DNA from: Bog-950 sp964615305
Lineage (GTDB): Bacteria; Bacteroidota; Bacteroidia; Chitinophagales; LD1
Length of the DNA stretch: 64,000 bases
Reading direction: 5' to 3'
NCBI GenBank assembly: GCA_964615305.1
Contig: CAZTNA010000008.1
Location: 1-64,000 of the forward strand
Shown one piece after another: positions 1 to 6,966 of this stretch. A program made the translations under genes and the position numbers. Under the pieces are notes generated by a model, which was given only the letters and a program-made list of their open reading frames with translations, was not told the DNA's origin and did not search any database. Within the stretch, counting starts at the first letter, position 1. The number at the start of each line of letters is the position of its first letter.

Positions 1-888
1 CTTTAAAACCAGTGCAGCTATAATGAGGGTTAACCAACTACTTTATAGTTCCGTTCGTTTAAGTTGTATCAGATAGATACTTACTCTGATAATATTGATA
101 GCAGTATGATACAACTTACAAGAGGCGACTTAAGTAACTACCATCAAATGTTTTATCACCAACTAACGCCTAATGGTGAAATTTACATTGCCGGGCATAA
201 CTCTCCTACTCCAATTTCAGTTATACATTATCCTGATTCAGGAGGTTTAGCATGTGGTTTAGATACGTTTTCGTTTAACCCTTATTTTGGTTATGTAAGC
301 TTTGGTATGCCTTGCTTTCCGCACTACCGCACACCGTCCAATGCGGCCTATGCCGCAGAAGCTGGCAGAGATACAACGGTATGCGATAGTTTGCTGCAAT
401 TAAGCGTGGGTATAACGCTGGGCAATACAGCAGTAGATAGCATAAGCTACCAATGGAGCAGCCCTAACGATGGTAGCTTTGGCGGCAGCGCACAAGCACA
501 GGTAATAGTTAAGCCCAACGCCAGCGCTATGTATGTGCTGCATATACAAGATACCAGCACCACGCCTAAGTATAGCTGCACAGATAGGTGGGATACGGTG
601 GTGGTAACGGTAACAGGTAATTGTTTTACTGAGATAGACGAGAGACATGAGACACAAGACACAAGACCGATACAAGTAAGCCCGAATCCGGCTAACAACT
701 CATTCACAATTTCAGTTCCTGAAAGTTTAATTGGCAAGCAACTAAGCATTACTGATGTAACCGGAAGGAAGGTAGTGGCTGTTCAACTCAACACTTACAA
801 CTCAACAGTCAACACTTCCGATTTTGCAAGTGGTGTGTATTTTATAACGATTGGCAGCCGAACGCAGAAGCTGATTATACAGAAATAG
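1..888 (+). CDS. C-terminal part of a T9SS-secreted surface protein, 5' partial, probable frameshift
   Basis: The readable frame runs from about 64 to the TAG at 886-888 and is open downstream of in-frame stops at 28-30 and 46-48. Its first part resembles the repeated C-terminal segment of Bacteroidota proteins that carry a VIHYPD-like motif (here at about residues 53-58 of the frame). A PKD/Ig-like stretch follows (about 95-185, with DTTVCDS and SYQWSSP), then a T9SS type A sorting domain (from about 200: VSPNPANNSFTI, DVTGRKVV, SGVYFITI, final LIIQK). The +1 frame over 2-63 also encodes a sensible sequence ending LLYSSVRLS, and one extra T near 62-66 would join it smoothly to LYQIDTYSD. I infer a one-base deletion, or a sequencing error, and a gene that begins left of the window. 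The protein is exported and anchored or released by the T9SS; its own function is unknown. Confidence 0.75.
643..670 (+). repeat. heptamer tandem repeat, AGACACA type (4 units)
   Basis: Four successive 7-nt units (AGACATG, AGACACA, AGACACA, AGACCGA) lie inside the coding sequence, in the linker just before the T9SS sorting domain (peptide RHETQDTRP). The same heptamer occurs in reverse orientation at 41172-41198. Confidence 0.7.
785..819 (+). repeat. degenerate heptamer tandem repeat inside a T9SS sorting domain
   Basis: Five 7-nt units (AACTCAA, CACTTAC, AACTCAA, CAGTCAA, CACTTCC) encode the loop QLNTYNSTVNTS between the GRKVV strand and the SGVYF strand of the sorting domain. The period keeps frame only over multiples of 21 nt, so the peptide is irregular. 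A different heptamer family fills the same loop in the gene at 10531-11505. Confidence 0.55.
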
Positions 889-970
889 TTGATTAGGTGA
901 ATGGTTGAATAAGTGAGTGGTTATAGCCATTCTAACTCAATCAACTCAATGAACTTAATCCAACCAATTA
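888..970. repeat. intergenic inverted, short-period repeat cluster
   Basis: Directly after the first stop codon, a left arm of GTTGATT/GGTTGAAT-like units (888-922) faces a right arm of period-9 units AACTCAATC, AACTCAATG, AACTTAATC, AACCAATTA (934-970). The arms are roughly reverse complementary with a 9-11 nt spacer. It resembles the other repeat pairs in this window; no gene is enclosed. Confidence 0.5.
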
Positions 971-988
971 CTGACTACAAAACCCGCC

Positions 989-1018
989 TTGCTTGGGCAC
1001 TTCATTCTTCTATATTTG
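989..1018 (+). promoter_or_regulatory. Bacteroidota-type promoter of atpG
   Basis: TTG (989-991), a 19-nt spacer and a perfect TAnnTTTG element, TATATTTG (1011-1018), match the Bacteroidota primary sigma-factor consensus. Transcription would start near 1022, about 40 nt before the atpG start codon. Confidence 0.65.
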
Positions 1019-1061
1019 CCGCGCATTTTTAAAAAAGTAAACGGGCACCCGCCCTGCAACT

Positions 1062-1952
1062 ATGGCAAACCTCAAAGAAGTCCGCATACGCATAAGCAGT
1101 GTAAATACCACACAACAAATTACCAAGGCCATGAAATTAGTGGCTGCCAGCAAGTTAAAGCGCGCACAAGACCGCATTTTGCAAATGCGCCCTTACAGCG
1201 AAAAGCTGAACGAAATACTGAGCAACATTATGAGCGGTATGGAGAGCGGTTCGTCACTCAGCTTTGGCAAACAGCGCCCGGCAAAAAATGTGTTGGTGGT
1301 GCTTATTACCAGTGATAAAGGACTTTGTGGTGGATTTAACTCGAACCTGATAAAGACCGCGCGCAAACTGGTAGAAGACACCTACAGCGAGCAAAAGAAA
1401 AAAGGCGGTGTTACTATATTGAGCATTGGTAAAAAGGGCTACGACTTTTTTAAGAAAGACAAAGACCTGAAATTTATTACCGACCACACCGGCTTTATGA
1501 GCAAGTTGAGCTTCGAAAACTCTCAACAGATTTCTGAAGCGCTGATGCAGCAATTTAAAGACGAGAAATATGATGTAATAGAACTGGTGTATGCCCGCTT
1601 TATTAATGCAGCTACCCAGCACTTTATTACCGAAAGATTTTTACCGGTTGCGCCTTCTGCCAGCACCAAGAAGGTAAAAACAAAAGCCGATTACATTTTT
1701 GAACCGGAGAAAGAAAAATTGCTCGAAGAACTGGTTCCGAAAATTCTGAATACGCAATTGTTTAAAGCCATTGCCGACACTAACGCATCGGAACACGGAG
1801 CGCGTATGGTGGCTATGGAATCGGCAACTAACAACGCCAACGAACTTATCCGCTCGCTTAAAATTCTTTACAATCGCGAACGTCAGGCGGCTATTACCAA
1901 AGAAATTCTGGAGATAGTAGGTGGTGCAGCGGCATTGGAAGAAAAAGGATAA
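1062..1952 (+). CDS. atpG: F0F1 ATP synthase gamma subunit
   Basis: This 296-residue protein is the central rotor shaft of the ATP synthase; it couples c-ring rotation in the membrane to ATP synthesis in the F1 head. The N-terminal helix (MANLKEVRIRISSVNTTQQ, then KAMKLVAASKL) and the C-terminal helix (GARMVAMESATNNANELI, then YNRERQAAITKEI) are the family's two conserved coiled-coil strands, and length is normal. GLCGGFN at about residues 87-93 is the Rossmann-like core start. The gene has its own promoter and no other atp gene is adjacent, which fits the split ATP synthase gene arrangement of many Bacteroidota. Its stop codon touches the start of a CCCCTAAAGGGG-type repeat. Confidence 0.97.
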   Translation: MANLKEVRIRISSVNTTQQITKAMKLVAASKLKRAQDRILQMRPYSEKLNEILSNIMSGMESGSSLSFGKQRPAKNVLVVLITSDKGLCGGFNSNLIKTARKLVEDTYSEQKKKGGVTILSIGKKGYDFFKKDKDLKFITDHTGFMSKLSFENSQQISEALMQQFKDEKYDVIELVYARFINAATQHFITERFLPVAPSASTKKVKTKADYIFEPEKEKLLEELVPKILNTQLFKAIADTNASEHGARMVAMESATNNANELIRSLKILYNRERQAAITKEILEIVGGAAALEEKG

Positions 1953-1987
1953 ACCCCTCTGAATCTCCCCTAAAGGGGAGACTTTAA
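1952..1987 (+). repeat. CCCCTAAAGGGG-family palindromic repeat (single copy)
   Basis: The core CTCCCCTAAAGGGGAG (1965-1980) is an interrupted palindrome preceded by AACCCCTCTGAAT and followed by ACTTTAA. It starts on the atpG stop codon and ends 10 nt before scpB. Related copies lie at 10460-10539, 12161-12183 and 12568-12590. It could also act as a weak hairpin in the atpG-scpB transcript. Confidence 0.75.
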
Positions 1988-1996
1988 TACAAGCAA

Positions 1997-2626
1997 ATGG
2001 AGAATTTACACCAACATATAGAAGCTCTTGTTTTTAGCAGCGAAACCGCTGTTACTAAAGGCGATTTGGTGGGCGCTATCAACAAAGCGTTTCCGGGCAC
2101 TGTGCTCGATGAGCAGATTATTGAGTCAGTATTAAACGATTTGCAGGAAAAATTCAAGAGTGATATTTATGCGTTTGAACTGCGCGTAATTGGTGGCGGC
2201 TATCAGTTTTTTACCAAGGCAGAATATCACAACACGGTGGCTGCGTTCATTGGCCAGAAAGAAAAGAAACGCCTTTCTACGGCTGCACTTGAAACGCTTT
2301 CTATAATTGCCTACCGCGGGCCTATTACTAAAGTAGAGTGCGAAAAAATACGCGGTGTTGACTGTAACTACTCTATTGAAAAACTTTTAGAAAAGGAATT
2401 GATTGAAATTGCGGGCCGCCTCGAAAACCAACCCGGTAAGCCAATTCTGTATAAAGTAACGCAAACCTTTCTCGATTACTTTGGTATTAACTCTACCAAC
2501 GAGTTGCCTAAACTGAAAGAGATTTTGTTGCCGCCCGATGACAACACTGTAGGCGAAGTGCCTGAGATAATTTCGGACCAACCCGAAACAGAAACACCTG
2601 CCGGAGAAACCCCTCCTGCTGAATAA
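1997..2626 (+). CDS. scpB: SMC-Scp complex subunit ScpB
   Basis: A 209-residue protein of the kleisin-associated, two winged-helix ScpB family, which works with SMC and ScpA in chromosome condensation and segregation. Family hallmarks are visible: HIEALVFSSE near the N-terminus, YEF-like AFELRVIGGGYQF at about 60-72, LSTAALETLSIIAYRGPIT at about 92-110 (the most conserved block), and RGVDCNYSIEKLLEKELIE. The last 40 residues are a Pro/Glu/Thr-rich tail typical of Bacteroidota versions. It starts 44 nt after atpG with only a repeat in between, so cotranscription is likely. scpA is not in the window. Confidence 0.93.
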   Translation: MENLHQHIEALVFSSETAVTKGDLVGAINKAFPGTVLDEQIIESVLNDLQEKFKSDIYAFELRVIGGGYQFFTKAEYHNTVAAFIGQKEKKRLSTAALETLSIIAYRGPITKVECEKIRGVDCNYSIEKLLEKELIEIAGRLENQPGKPILYKVTQTFLDYFGINSTNELPKLKEILLPPDDNTVGEVPEIISDQPETETPAGETPPAE

Positions 2627-2636
2627 TACTCCCGTT

Positions 2637-2736
2637 TGTCATCCTGAGTGTAGCGAAGCGGAACGAAGGACCCTGTATTTAACTTGCAGATAAATACAAG
2701 ATGCTTCGACAAGTTCAGCACGACATAACGCATTTG
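2637..2736. repeat. inverted repeat pair, GTCATCCTGAG/CTTCGACAAGTTCAGC type
   Basis: The left arm begins GTCATCCTGAG and continues through GCGAAGCGGAACGAAGGA to TGTAT. The right arm, read in reverse complement, begins GTCGTGCTGAACTTGTCGAAG and continues through CATCTTGTAT. This pair fills the gap between scpB and the small gene at 2796. A half copy with GTCATGCC...GGCATCTTGTAT lies at 16230-16258. I know such sequences as common intergenic repeats in Bacteroidota. Confidence 0.65.
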
Positions 2737-2795
2737 ACTTGTGTTTGTACTTGTCATTATCACTAACTAATTTACTTTCATAAAAAATACACACT

Positions 2796-2969
2796 ATGGA
2801 AGTTAGCAATAACAACAAAGAAAAAGACAAAGTAGCCGGTATGCTTACCGGTGGCTGCCTTTTGCTCGGTATGGGCATTGGTTTCTTTTTCGGAAAACTT
2901 TTAGCCGGGTTGTTTATTGGTTTGGGTGTTGGTGTGCTGGCAGGGGCTGCGTACCGCGCAAGAAACTAG
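2796..2969 (+). CDS. small glycine-rich membrane protein (57 aa)
   Basis: ATG at 2796 opens a 57-residue frame closing with TAG at 2967. A charged N-terminus (MEVSNNNKEKDK) is followed by one or two hydrophobic stretches rich in glycine (LLLGMGIGFFFG, LLAGLFIGLGVGVLAG), with small residues spaced as in glycine-zipper membrane proteins, and a basic end (YRARN), suggesting an inner-membrane protein with a cytoplasmic C-terminus. I recognise no family. The coding character (no rare stops, strong hydrophobic pattern, ATG in an A-rich context) supports it being real. Confidence 0.6.
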   Translation: MEVSNNNKEKDKVAGMLTGGCLLLGMGIGFFFGKLLAGLFIGLGVGVLAGAAYRARN

Positions 2970-2975
2970 GCCCCC

Positions 2976-3005
2976 TTTGGCAAACACCTTTTGCTGTTAG
3001 ATTCG
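2976..3005 (+). promoter_or_regulatory. probable promoter with a very short leader
   Basis: TTTG (2976-2979), an 18-nt spacer and TAGATTCG (2998-3005, one mismatch to TAnnTTTG) have the same architecture as the rnpB promoter at 51692-51721. The start codon follows only 5 nt after the element, so the transcript may be leaderless or nearly so. Confidence 0.5.
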
Positions 3006-3010
3006 CACCC

Positions 3011-3517
3011 ATGAAAAATGTGCATCTACCTATTGTAGCATTTCTATTGTCTATATCATCATGTAAGTATTCTGGGCAATATCAAACTATAAACGCTGCG
3101 AACAAATTTTCAGTAGCAGTTCCCAGTTGGATGAAAGAAGATAAAGAATTGAAGCCAGGAGCCGATTTTCAATATGCTAATCATTATCGGAATTTTTACG
3201 CCATAGGTGAGGCTTATCCCAAACAGGGCTTCAATAAAACTGCGGATCAGCTAATGACCGAAAACCTAAACGTGTTGCGGAAATCACTGAAAGATGCTGT
3301 AGTAACCGATTCGGTAGAGATAAATGCCGGTGCCCTGAACGGAACCCGAGTAGAAATTTACGGAAAAATGAGCAACGAAAACATTTACTTCAGCGAAGTG
3401 TTATACGAAGGCAGCAAAAACATTTACCACCTTAGTATATGGACCCGCAGCGAAGACCGCAGGCTGCATTTTAAGGATGATATTGAACGAATTCTTATTT
3501 CGGTAAGGGAGATTTAA
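3011..3517 (+). CDS. lipoprotein of unknown function
   Basis: A 168-residue protein with a lipoprotein signal: short basic start, hydrophobic core LPIVAFLLSI and lipobox ISSC with the modified Cys at residue 18. The mature part (KFSVAVPSWMKED near 33-45, then alternating strands and helices) recalls PsbP/DUF1795-like folds, which begin with a FSV.VP.wm motif; that assignment is tentative. It is likely tethered to an envelope membrane on the periplasmic side. It has its own promoter and is not closely linked to the secreted protein gene that follows. Confidence 0.75.
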   Translation: MKNVHLPIVAFLLSISSCKYSGQYQTINAANKFSVAVPSWMKEDKELKPGADFQYANHYRNFYAIGEAYPKQGFNKTADQLMTENLNVLRKSLKDAVVTDSVEINAGALNGTRVEIYGKMSNENIYFSEVLYEGSKNIYHLSIWTRSEDRRLHFKDDIERILISVREI

Positions 3518-3549
3518 CCGTTAACCCAATTAACGCATAGCCCAGTAAC
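3514..3549 (+). repeat. degenerate TTAACCC heptamer tract at a gene end
   Basis: Units TTAACCG, TTAACCC, TTAACGC, ATAGCCC and AGTAACC follow one another with a 2-nt insertion after the second. The preceding gene's TAA stop lies in the first unit. Weakly conserved, so confidence is modest. Confidence 0.4.
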
Positions 3550-3620
3550 CCCCGATTGTCATAGAATTGTCATTTTTTTCTTAAATAAGAAAAATCATAC
3601 GCAGAGTATTGCGGCACGAA

Positions 3621-3628
3621 TACATTTG
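3621..3628 (+). promoter_or_regulatory. -7 promoter element (TACATTTG)
   Basis: A perfect TAnnTTTG match lies 28 nt before the ATG at 3657. No convincing TTTG is seen at the usual upstream spacing. Confidence 0.5.
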
Positions 3629-3656
3629 CGCCCATTACAAAACAAAATTCAGAAAA

Positions 3657-4568
3657 ATGAACTCAAAATTAACTCTTGTTGCCCTCTTGATTGTGGGCTT
3701 TTTTACTGCTACTGCCCAGCAGGTTCCCAATGCCAGTTTTGACACCTGGACAGACACTTTAGCTCCGGATGGATGGAGTACTTATGAAAAAGCTTTTGGC
3801 GTACCGCTTGGATTATCGCACCGCGATGGTGCCGACTATATTGTTGGCCCATATTCTTTGGTATTAAGATCTGACTCAGTACCAGGTCAACCCAACTATG
3901 GGGTGCTTGCCGGCACAGCTGCACTTGGTGAAGTAGTGATGGGTATGCAAGGTCCAACTTATCCGGGTATAGCTTTCCCATATCGTCCAGATACTTTATT
4001 TATTGGTTATAAGTACACCGCTGCAGGTGCCGACTCGGCTTATATGAGTTTTGTATTTAAAAAGAACGGAACATCTGCCTTAGTAAACAGTGCTCCGGGT
4101 GTTGGTTTTCTGTTACCGGCAGCCAGCCAATGGACACTTGTTGGCACTTTGCTTGGCGGAATTTACCTTAACAGCACCATTGTGCCTGATACACTAAAGA
4201 CATCATTTTATTCATCTAAAAATCCTGCACCCGGTGGTGGTATAAAAGGTTCTGAACTAAAATTAGATGCTTACTTGTTTGGCTATGCTCAGCTGCCTAA
4301 TGCTCTGCAACAAATTGCTGATGAACTTGGCTTCAACGTTTTCCCTAACCCAACTGCTGATTTTGTAACTATTACTTCTAAACAAAATGCTGATGGTTTC
4401 CGAGCTTTTGTTTCAGATATTAACGGGCAAATGGTTTCGGTTAATCACTTGAATGGCGAAACCAACCGTATTGATGTTTCTACACTATCTACAGGCACAT
4501 ACATTTACCGTATTGCTGACGCACAAGGAAACGTGTTGAAGAACGGAAGATTTAACGTAGTGAAGTAA
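3657..4568 (+). CDS. T9SS-exported extracellular protein
   Basis: I place the start at the ATG at 3657, giving 303 residues that begin with a clear signal peptide (MNSKLTLVALLIVGFF, cleavage near TATAQQ); an upstream in-frame start would add 16 residues with no signal character and would cross the promoter element. The central part begins with VPNASFDTWTD and resembles the Bacteroidota jelly-roll, carbohydrate-binding-like domains of the PCMD/NASF type. From about residue 225 a T9SS type A sorting domain follows (FNVFPNPTADFVTI, DINGQMV, TGTYIYRI, FNVVK). The product is therefore secreted through the outer membrane; ligand unknown. A bidirectional terminator follows. Confidence 0.8.
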   Translation: MNSKLTLVALLIVGFFTATAQQVPNASFDTWTDTLAPDGWSTYEKAFGVPLGLSHRDGADYIVGPYSLVLRSDSVPGQPNYGVLAGTAALGEVVMGMQGPTYPGIAFPYRPDTLFIGYKYTAAGADSAYMSFVFKKNGTSALVNSAPGVGFLLPAASQWTLVGTLLGGIYLNSTIVPDTLKTSFYSSKNPAPGGGIKGSELKLDAYLFGYAQLPNALQQIADELGFNVFPNPTADFVTITSKQNADGFRAFVSDINGQMVSVNHLNGETNRIDVSTLSTGTYIYRIADAQGNVLKNGRFNVVK

Positions 4569-4590
4569 TTACGATAAACTATTGCAATAG

Positions 4591-4621
4591 AAAGCCCTTC
4601 GGTTTCCCGAGGGGCTTTTTT
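4591..4621. terminator. bidirectional intrinsic terminator
   Basis: Stem AAAGCCCTTCGG / CCGAGGGGCTTT with a TTTC loop and one wobble, followed by a T run on the plus strand (4615-4621) and by T-rich sequence on the minus strand. It separates the convergent genes ending at 4568 and 4620. Confidence 0.85.
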
Positions 4622-5681
4622 ATGCCCCTATAAGTTGGGTGCAAAGCGCCAGTAATTTTTCTTTGCGTAATTGCAGGGGATAGTTATGTACTATTCTAGC
4701 GCGGGCTTCTTTGCCGAGTAAATCGGCATTGGAGTTTAATGCCTGTTGTATTACCCGCAACAAGTTTTCAGCATGGCGATGTGGCAAAACAAAACCTGTA
4801 TCGCCAATTATTTCGGGAATAGAAAAAACCGAAGAGCCGATAGGCACACATTCACAAAGCATGGCTTCGCAAAGTGAATTCGGGAACCCTTCGGCCATAG
4901 ATAGCTGCAGGTAAAAACGGTAGGTACCCAAAATTTGGGGAAGGTTCTCGTTTTTTGCAGGCGGAAGTACCTTAAGGTTTGCAGGAGGGTTGGGTATTAA
5001 GTTTTTGTTGGGCACACCCAGTACGGCAAACTCACAATCTGGAAAATTTTTGGCAGCTGCTACTATCAAATCAACGCCTTTCAACGCGTATTGAAATGAA
5101 AACTCCCAGCCGCTGCAAACTGTAATAAAACTGTTACTGGTTTTAGTTTGTGGGCTCTTCCATTTTTCTGAGTCGTAGCCGTTAGTTATTTCAGTAAACG
5201 GAGTTTTAAGTTGTGGCATGCGTGCATAAATGCCCTGTTCGGCTGGCTCTGATGTATCGTATTTATTTTCCGAACGCATAAGTGTGTTATGCTTTGGCGC
5301 TATATGATTGCACAACTTAAACGTAAGTGCAGTAGCTGATTTCAAAAAACGTTTTTGCCAATTGCCGTAACCAATACCCGGGTAGTAATGAGCATCAGTA
5401 CCGCCCACAATTACTAAGCATGGCTTATCAAAAATTTTTGAAAATAAAGCAGGTAATACAGAATGATACGAGGCAAACTGGCAAACCACTAAATCGGCAA
5501 ATAGTATGTGGCGAAGCAGAAAAAAATTTTGCTGTGCAAATTTTAAGGGCAGAAAGAGTTTGGAATGTGTTTCGAAATTAAAACTGATTACCTGATATTT
5601 TGTAGATAAAATCTCGATGTCTTTTTTTATAAAAGACGAAAGGTGATTGTAAAAAAGGAGGACTGTTTTTTGTTGCTCCAC
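4620..5681 (-). CDS. glycosyltransferase, GT4/GT1-like GT-B fold
   Basis: A 353-residue cytoplasmic or membrane-peripheral glycosyltransferase. The C-terminal half holds the retaining GT4 signature around residues 260-290 (SMAEGFPNSLCEAML, then CVPIGSSVFSIPEIIGDTGF), including the E-x7-E pattern that contacts the nucleotide sugar. The N-terminal half (VLLFYNHLSSF, VIVGGTDAHYYPGIGYG) is the acceptor-binding Rossmann domain. Donor and acceptor cannot be read from sequence. The methyltransferase gene upstream ends 13 nt away on the same strand, so the two probably form an operon for polysaccharide, lipid or small-molecule glycosylation. Confidence 0.85.
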   Translation of the reverse strand: MEQQKTVLLFYNHLSSFIKKDIEILSTKYQVISFNFETHSKLFLPLKFAQQNFFLLRHILFADLVVCQFASYHSVLPALFSKIFDKPCLVIVGGTDAHYYPGIGYGNWQKRFLKSATALTFKLCNHIAPKHNTLMRSENKYDTSEPAEQGIYARMPQLKTPFTEITNGYDSEKWKSPQTKTSNSFITVCSGWEFSFQYALKGVDLIVAAAKNFPDCEFAVLGVPNKNLIPNPPANLKVLPPAKNENLPQILGTYRFYLQLSMAEGFPNSLCEAMLCECVPIGSSVFSIPEIIGDTGFVLPHRHAENLLRVIQQALNSNADLLGKEARARIVHNYPLQLRKEKLLALCTQLIGA

Positions 5682-5694
5682 GTGTTGAAATAAA

Positions 5695-6402
5695 TTACAA
5701 TCTGCTTTTTATGTTGGCAGCTATTGCCGCTGCCTGCGATTTTTGTGTAACCGTACGCAACGGCTTGTCGGGCTTAATCACGATGTTTTGGTAGTCGAAC
5801 TCTTCGGTGTGCAGTGCATACGGTTCTACGCGCTCAATGTAAAAGCCGTTCTCGTAAGCAAGTTTTGCAAAATGATTTACATGCAGCGGCTGGTCAATAA
5901 TCTGTAGCCATTCAGGTTTGTTTTTGTGTACCCACTCCAAGGCCAGCGGTTCCGGGTTATTTATAAGTATCACTGAATTTTCGTGTACTAAATTTTTCAG
6001 TGTCTTGAAAATAACATCATGTGCTTCTGCGGGAATATGTTCGAGCACATCAGGAAACACAACGAAATCAAATTTCTTGGGGTACTTAAAATCTGCCATA
6101 TCAGTAACCACAAAATCGGCTTTGTTGTTACCCGCAAATTTTCTTTTCAAAAACTCAATGGTTTGCGGGCTGATGTCTGCACCTGTAAAAAAGCCATCGC
6201 GCAGGTAGGCAATTATTAACCGGGAAAGAGAACCGATACCACAGCCAATCTCAAGCACAGTGGCATTGGTTTGCATACCTGCTTTCTTCAGGTTCTTAAA
6301 AATAGTGCGGTGACGGCTGTTGGGTTTACTCCAATTCTTTTTTTCAAAGTCATCCCACATTTTATCGTAGAAGTCGGCTACCTGTTCTTTGCTTGCACTC
6401 AT
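5695..6402 (-). CDS. class I SAM-dependent methyltransferase
   Basis: A 235-residue soluble enzyme. Motif I (VLEIGCGIGSLSRLI, about residues 45-59) binds S-adenosylmethionine, the acidic strand-2 end is GADISPQTI, and motif IV/post-I is DFVVFPDVLEHIPAE, giving the typical methyltransf_11/23-like layout. The substrate is unknown. It is followed by a glycosyltransferase on the same strand with a short gap, suggesting a shared pathway such as surface glycan or O-antigen modification (inference). Confidence 0.85.
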   Translation of the reverse strand: MSASKEQVADFYDKMWDDFEKKNWSKPNSRHRTIFKNLKKAGMQTNATVLEIGCGIGSLSRLIIAYLRDGFFTGADISPQTIEFLKRKFAGNNKADFVVTDMADFKYPKKFDFVVFPDVLEHIPAEAHDVIFKTLKNLVHENSVILINNPEPLALEWVHKNKPEWLQIIDQPLHVNHFAKLAYENGFYIERVEPYALHTEEFDYQNIVIKPDKPLRTVTQKSQAAAIAANIKSRL

Positions 6403-6425
6403 ACTAAATTTTTAACCGCGCTAAC

Positions 6426-6878
6426 TTAAACCGTTTCCTGTATCACGTATGTTTTACCGTTGAATAAAAAGCTATCGTGCTGCTTTTTATTCATAAGCAT
6501 TTTTCCGATAGGTGAGTAGGCCGAAACGGCTACATACTTTTGCCCGTTGTATGTTAGTTCACCAACGCTGATTGAAACAAAAAAAGTTTGATATTGTGTT
6601 GTAACCAAACTACCCAGCTGAACTTGGTTATATGTTTGATCTGGCGTTAGCCATTCGAGTACAGTTTTTTGTTTTAAAGCTTCTGCTAACTGGGTTGACA
6701 CATTTTTTATTTCCTGTGTCATCATTTCACGGCTGGTCTCATACTTATCTCCCGCACTGCTCTTTGTATCTTCGTTAATAGATGCATTAGCTGTTTCAAT
6801 TGCCAAATTGCAATTGGCTATTCGCTGCTCAATAATTTGCAGGCATAATTCGCGAAGGGGTTGTTTAATTGTACTCAA
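6426..6878 (-). CDS. GreA/GreB C-terminal-like protein, TTG start proposed
   Basis: The core of this protein (IEQRIANCNLAIETANASI, then SSAGDKYETSREMM) matches a Bacteroidota family related to transcript-cleavage factors: a helical region followed by a GreA-C-like beta domain (VQLGSLVTTQYQTFFVSI, SPIGKMLMNKK). The frame extends upstream to an ATG at 6956, but that extension is encoded by the 16-bp terminator stem of the upstream gldJ gene and looks non-coding. I therefore propose the TTG at 6878 (150 residues, beginning with STIKQPLRELC), which fits family N-termini. Whether it binds RNA polymerase is unknown. Confidence 0.7.
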   Translation of the reverse strand: MSTIKQPLRELCLQIIEQRIANCNLAIETANASINEDTKSSAGDKYETSREMMTQEIKNVSTQLAEALKQKTVLEWLTPDQTYNQVQLGSLVTTQYQTFFVSISVGELTYNGQKYVAVSAYSPIGKMLMNKKQHDSFLFNGKTYVIQETV

Positions 6879-6911
6879 CAGATTGTTTTTAGAAGAACAA
6901 CAAAGTAATAC

Positions 6912-6950
6912 AAACAGAAAGCCGCCCGATAATGGGGCGGCTTTCTGTTT
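6912..6950 (-). terminator. intrinsic terminator after gldJ
   Basis: A perfect 16-bp inverted repeat (6912-6927 and 6935-6950; core AAAGCCGCCC / GGGCGGCTTT, 7-nt loop) lies 17 nt beyond the gldJ stop, followed by T-rich sequence on the minus strand. Confidence 0.85.
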
Positions 6951-6966
6951 TATCAATTGAAGGATA

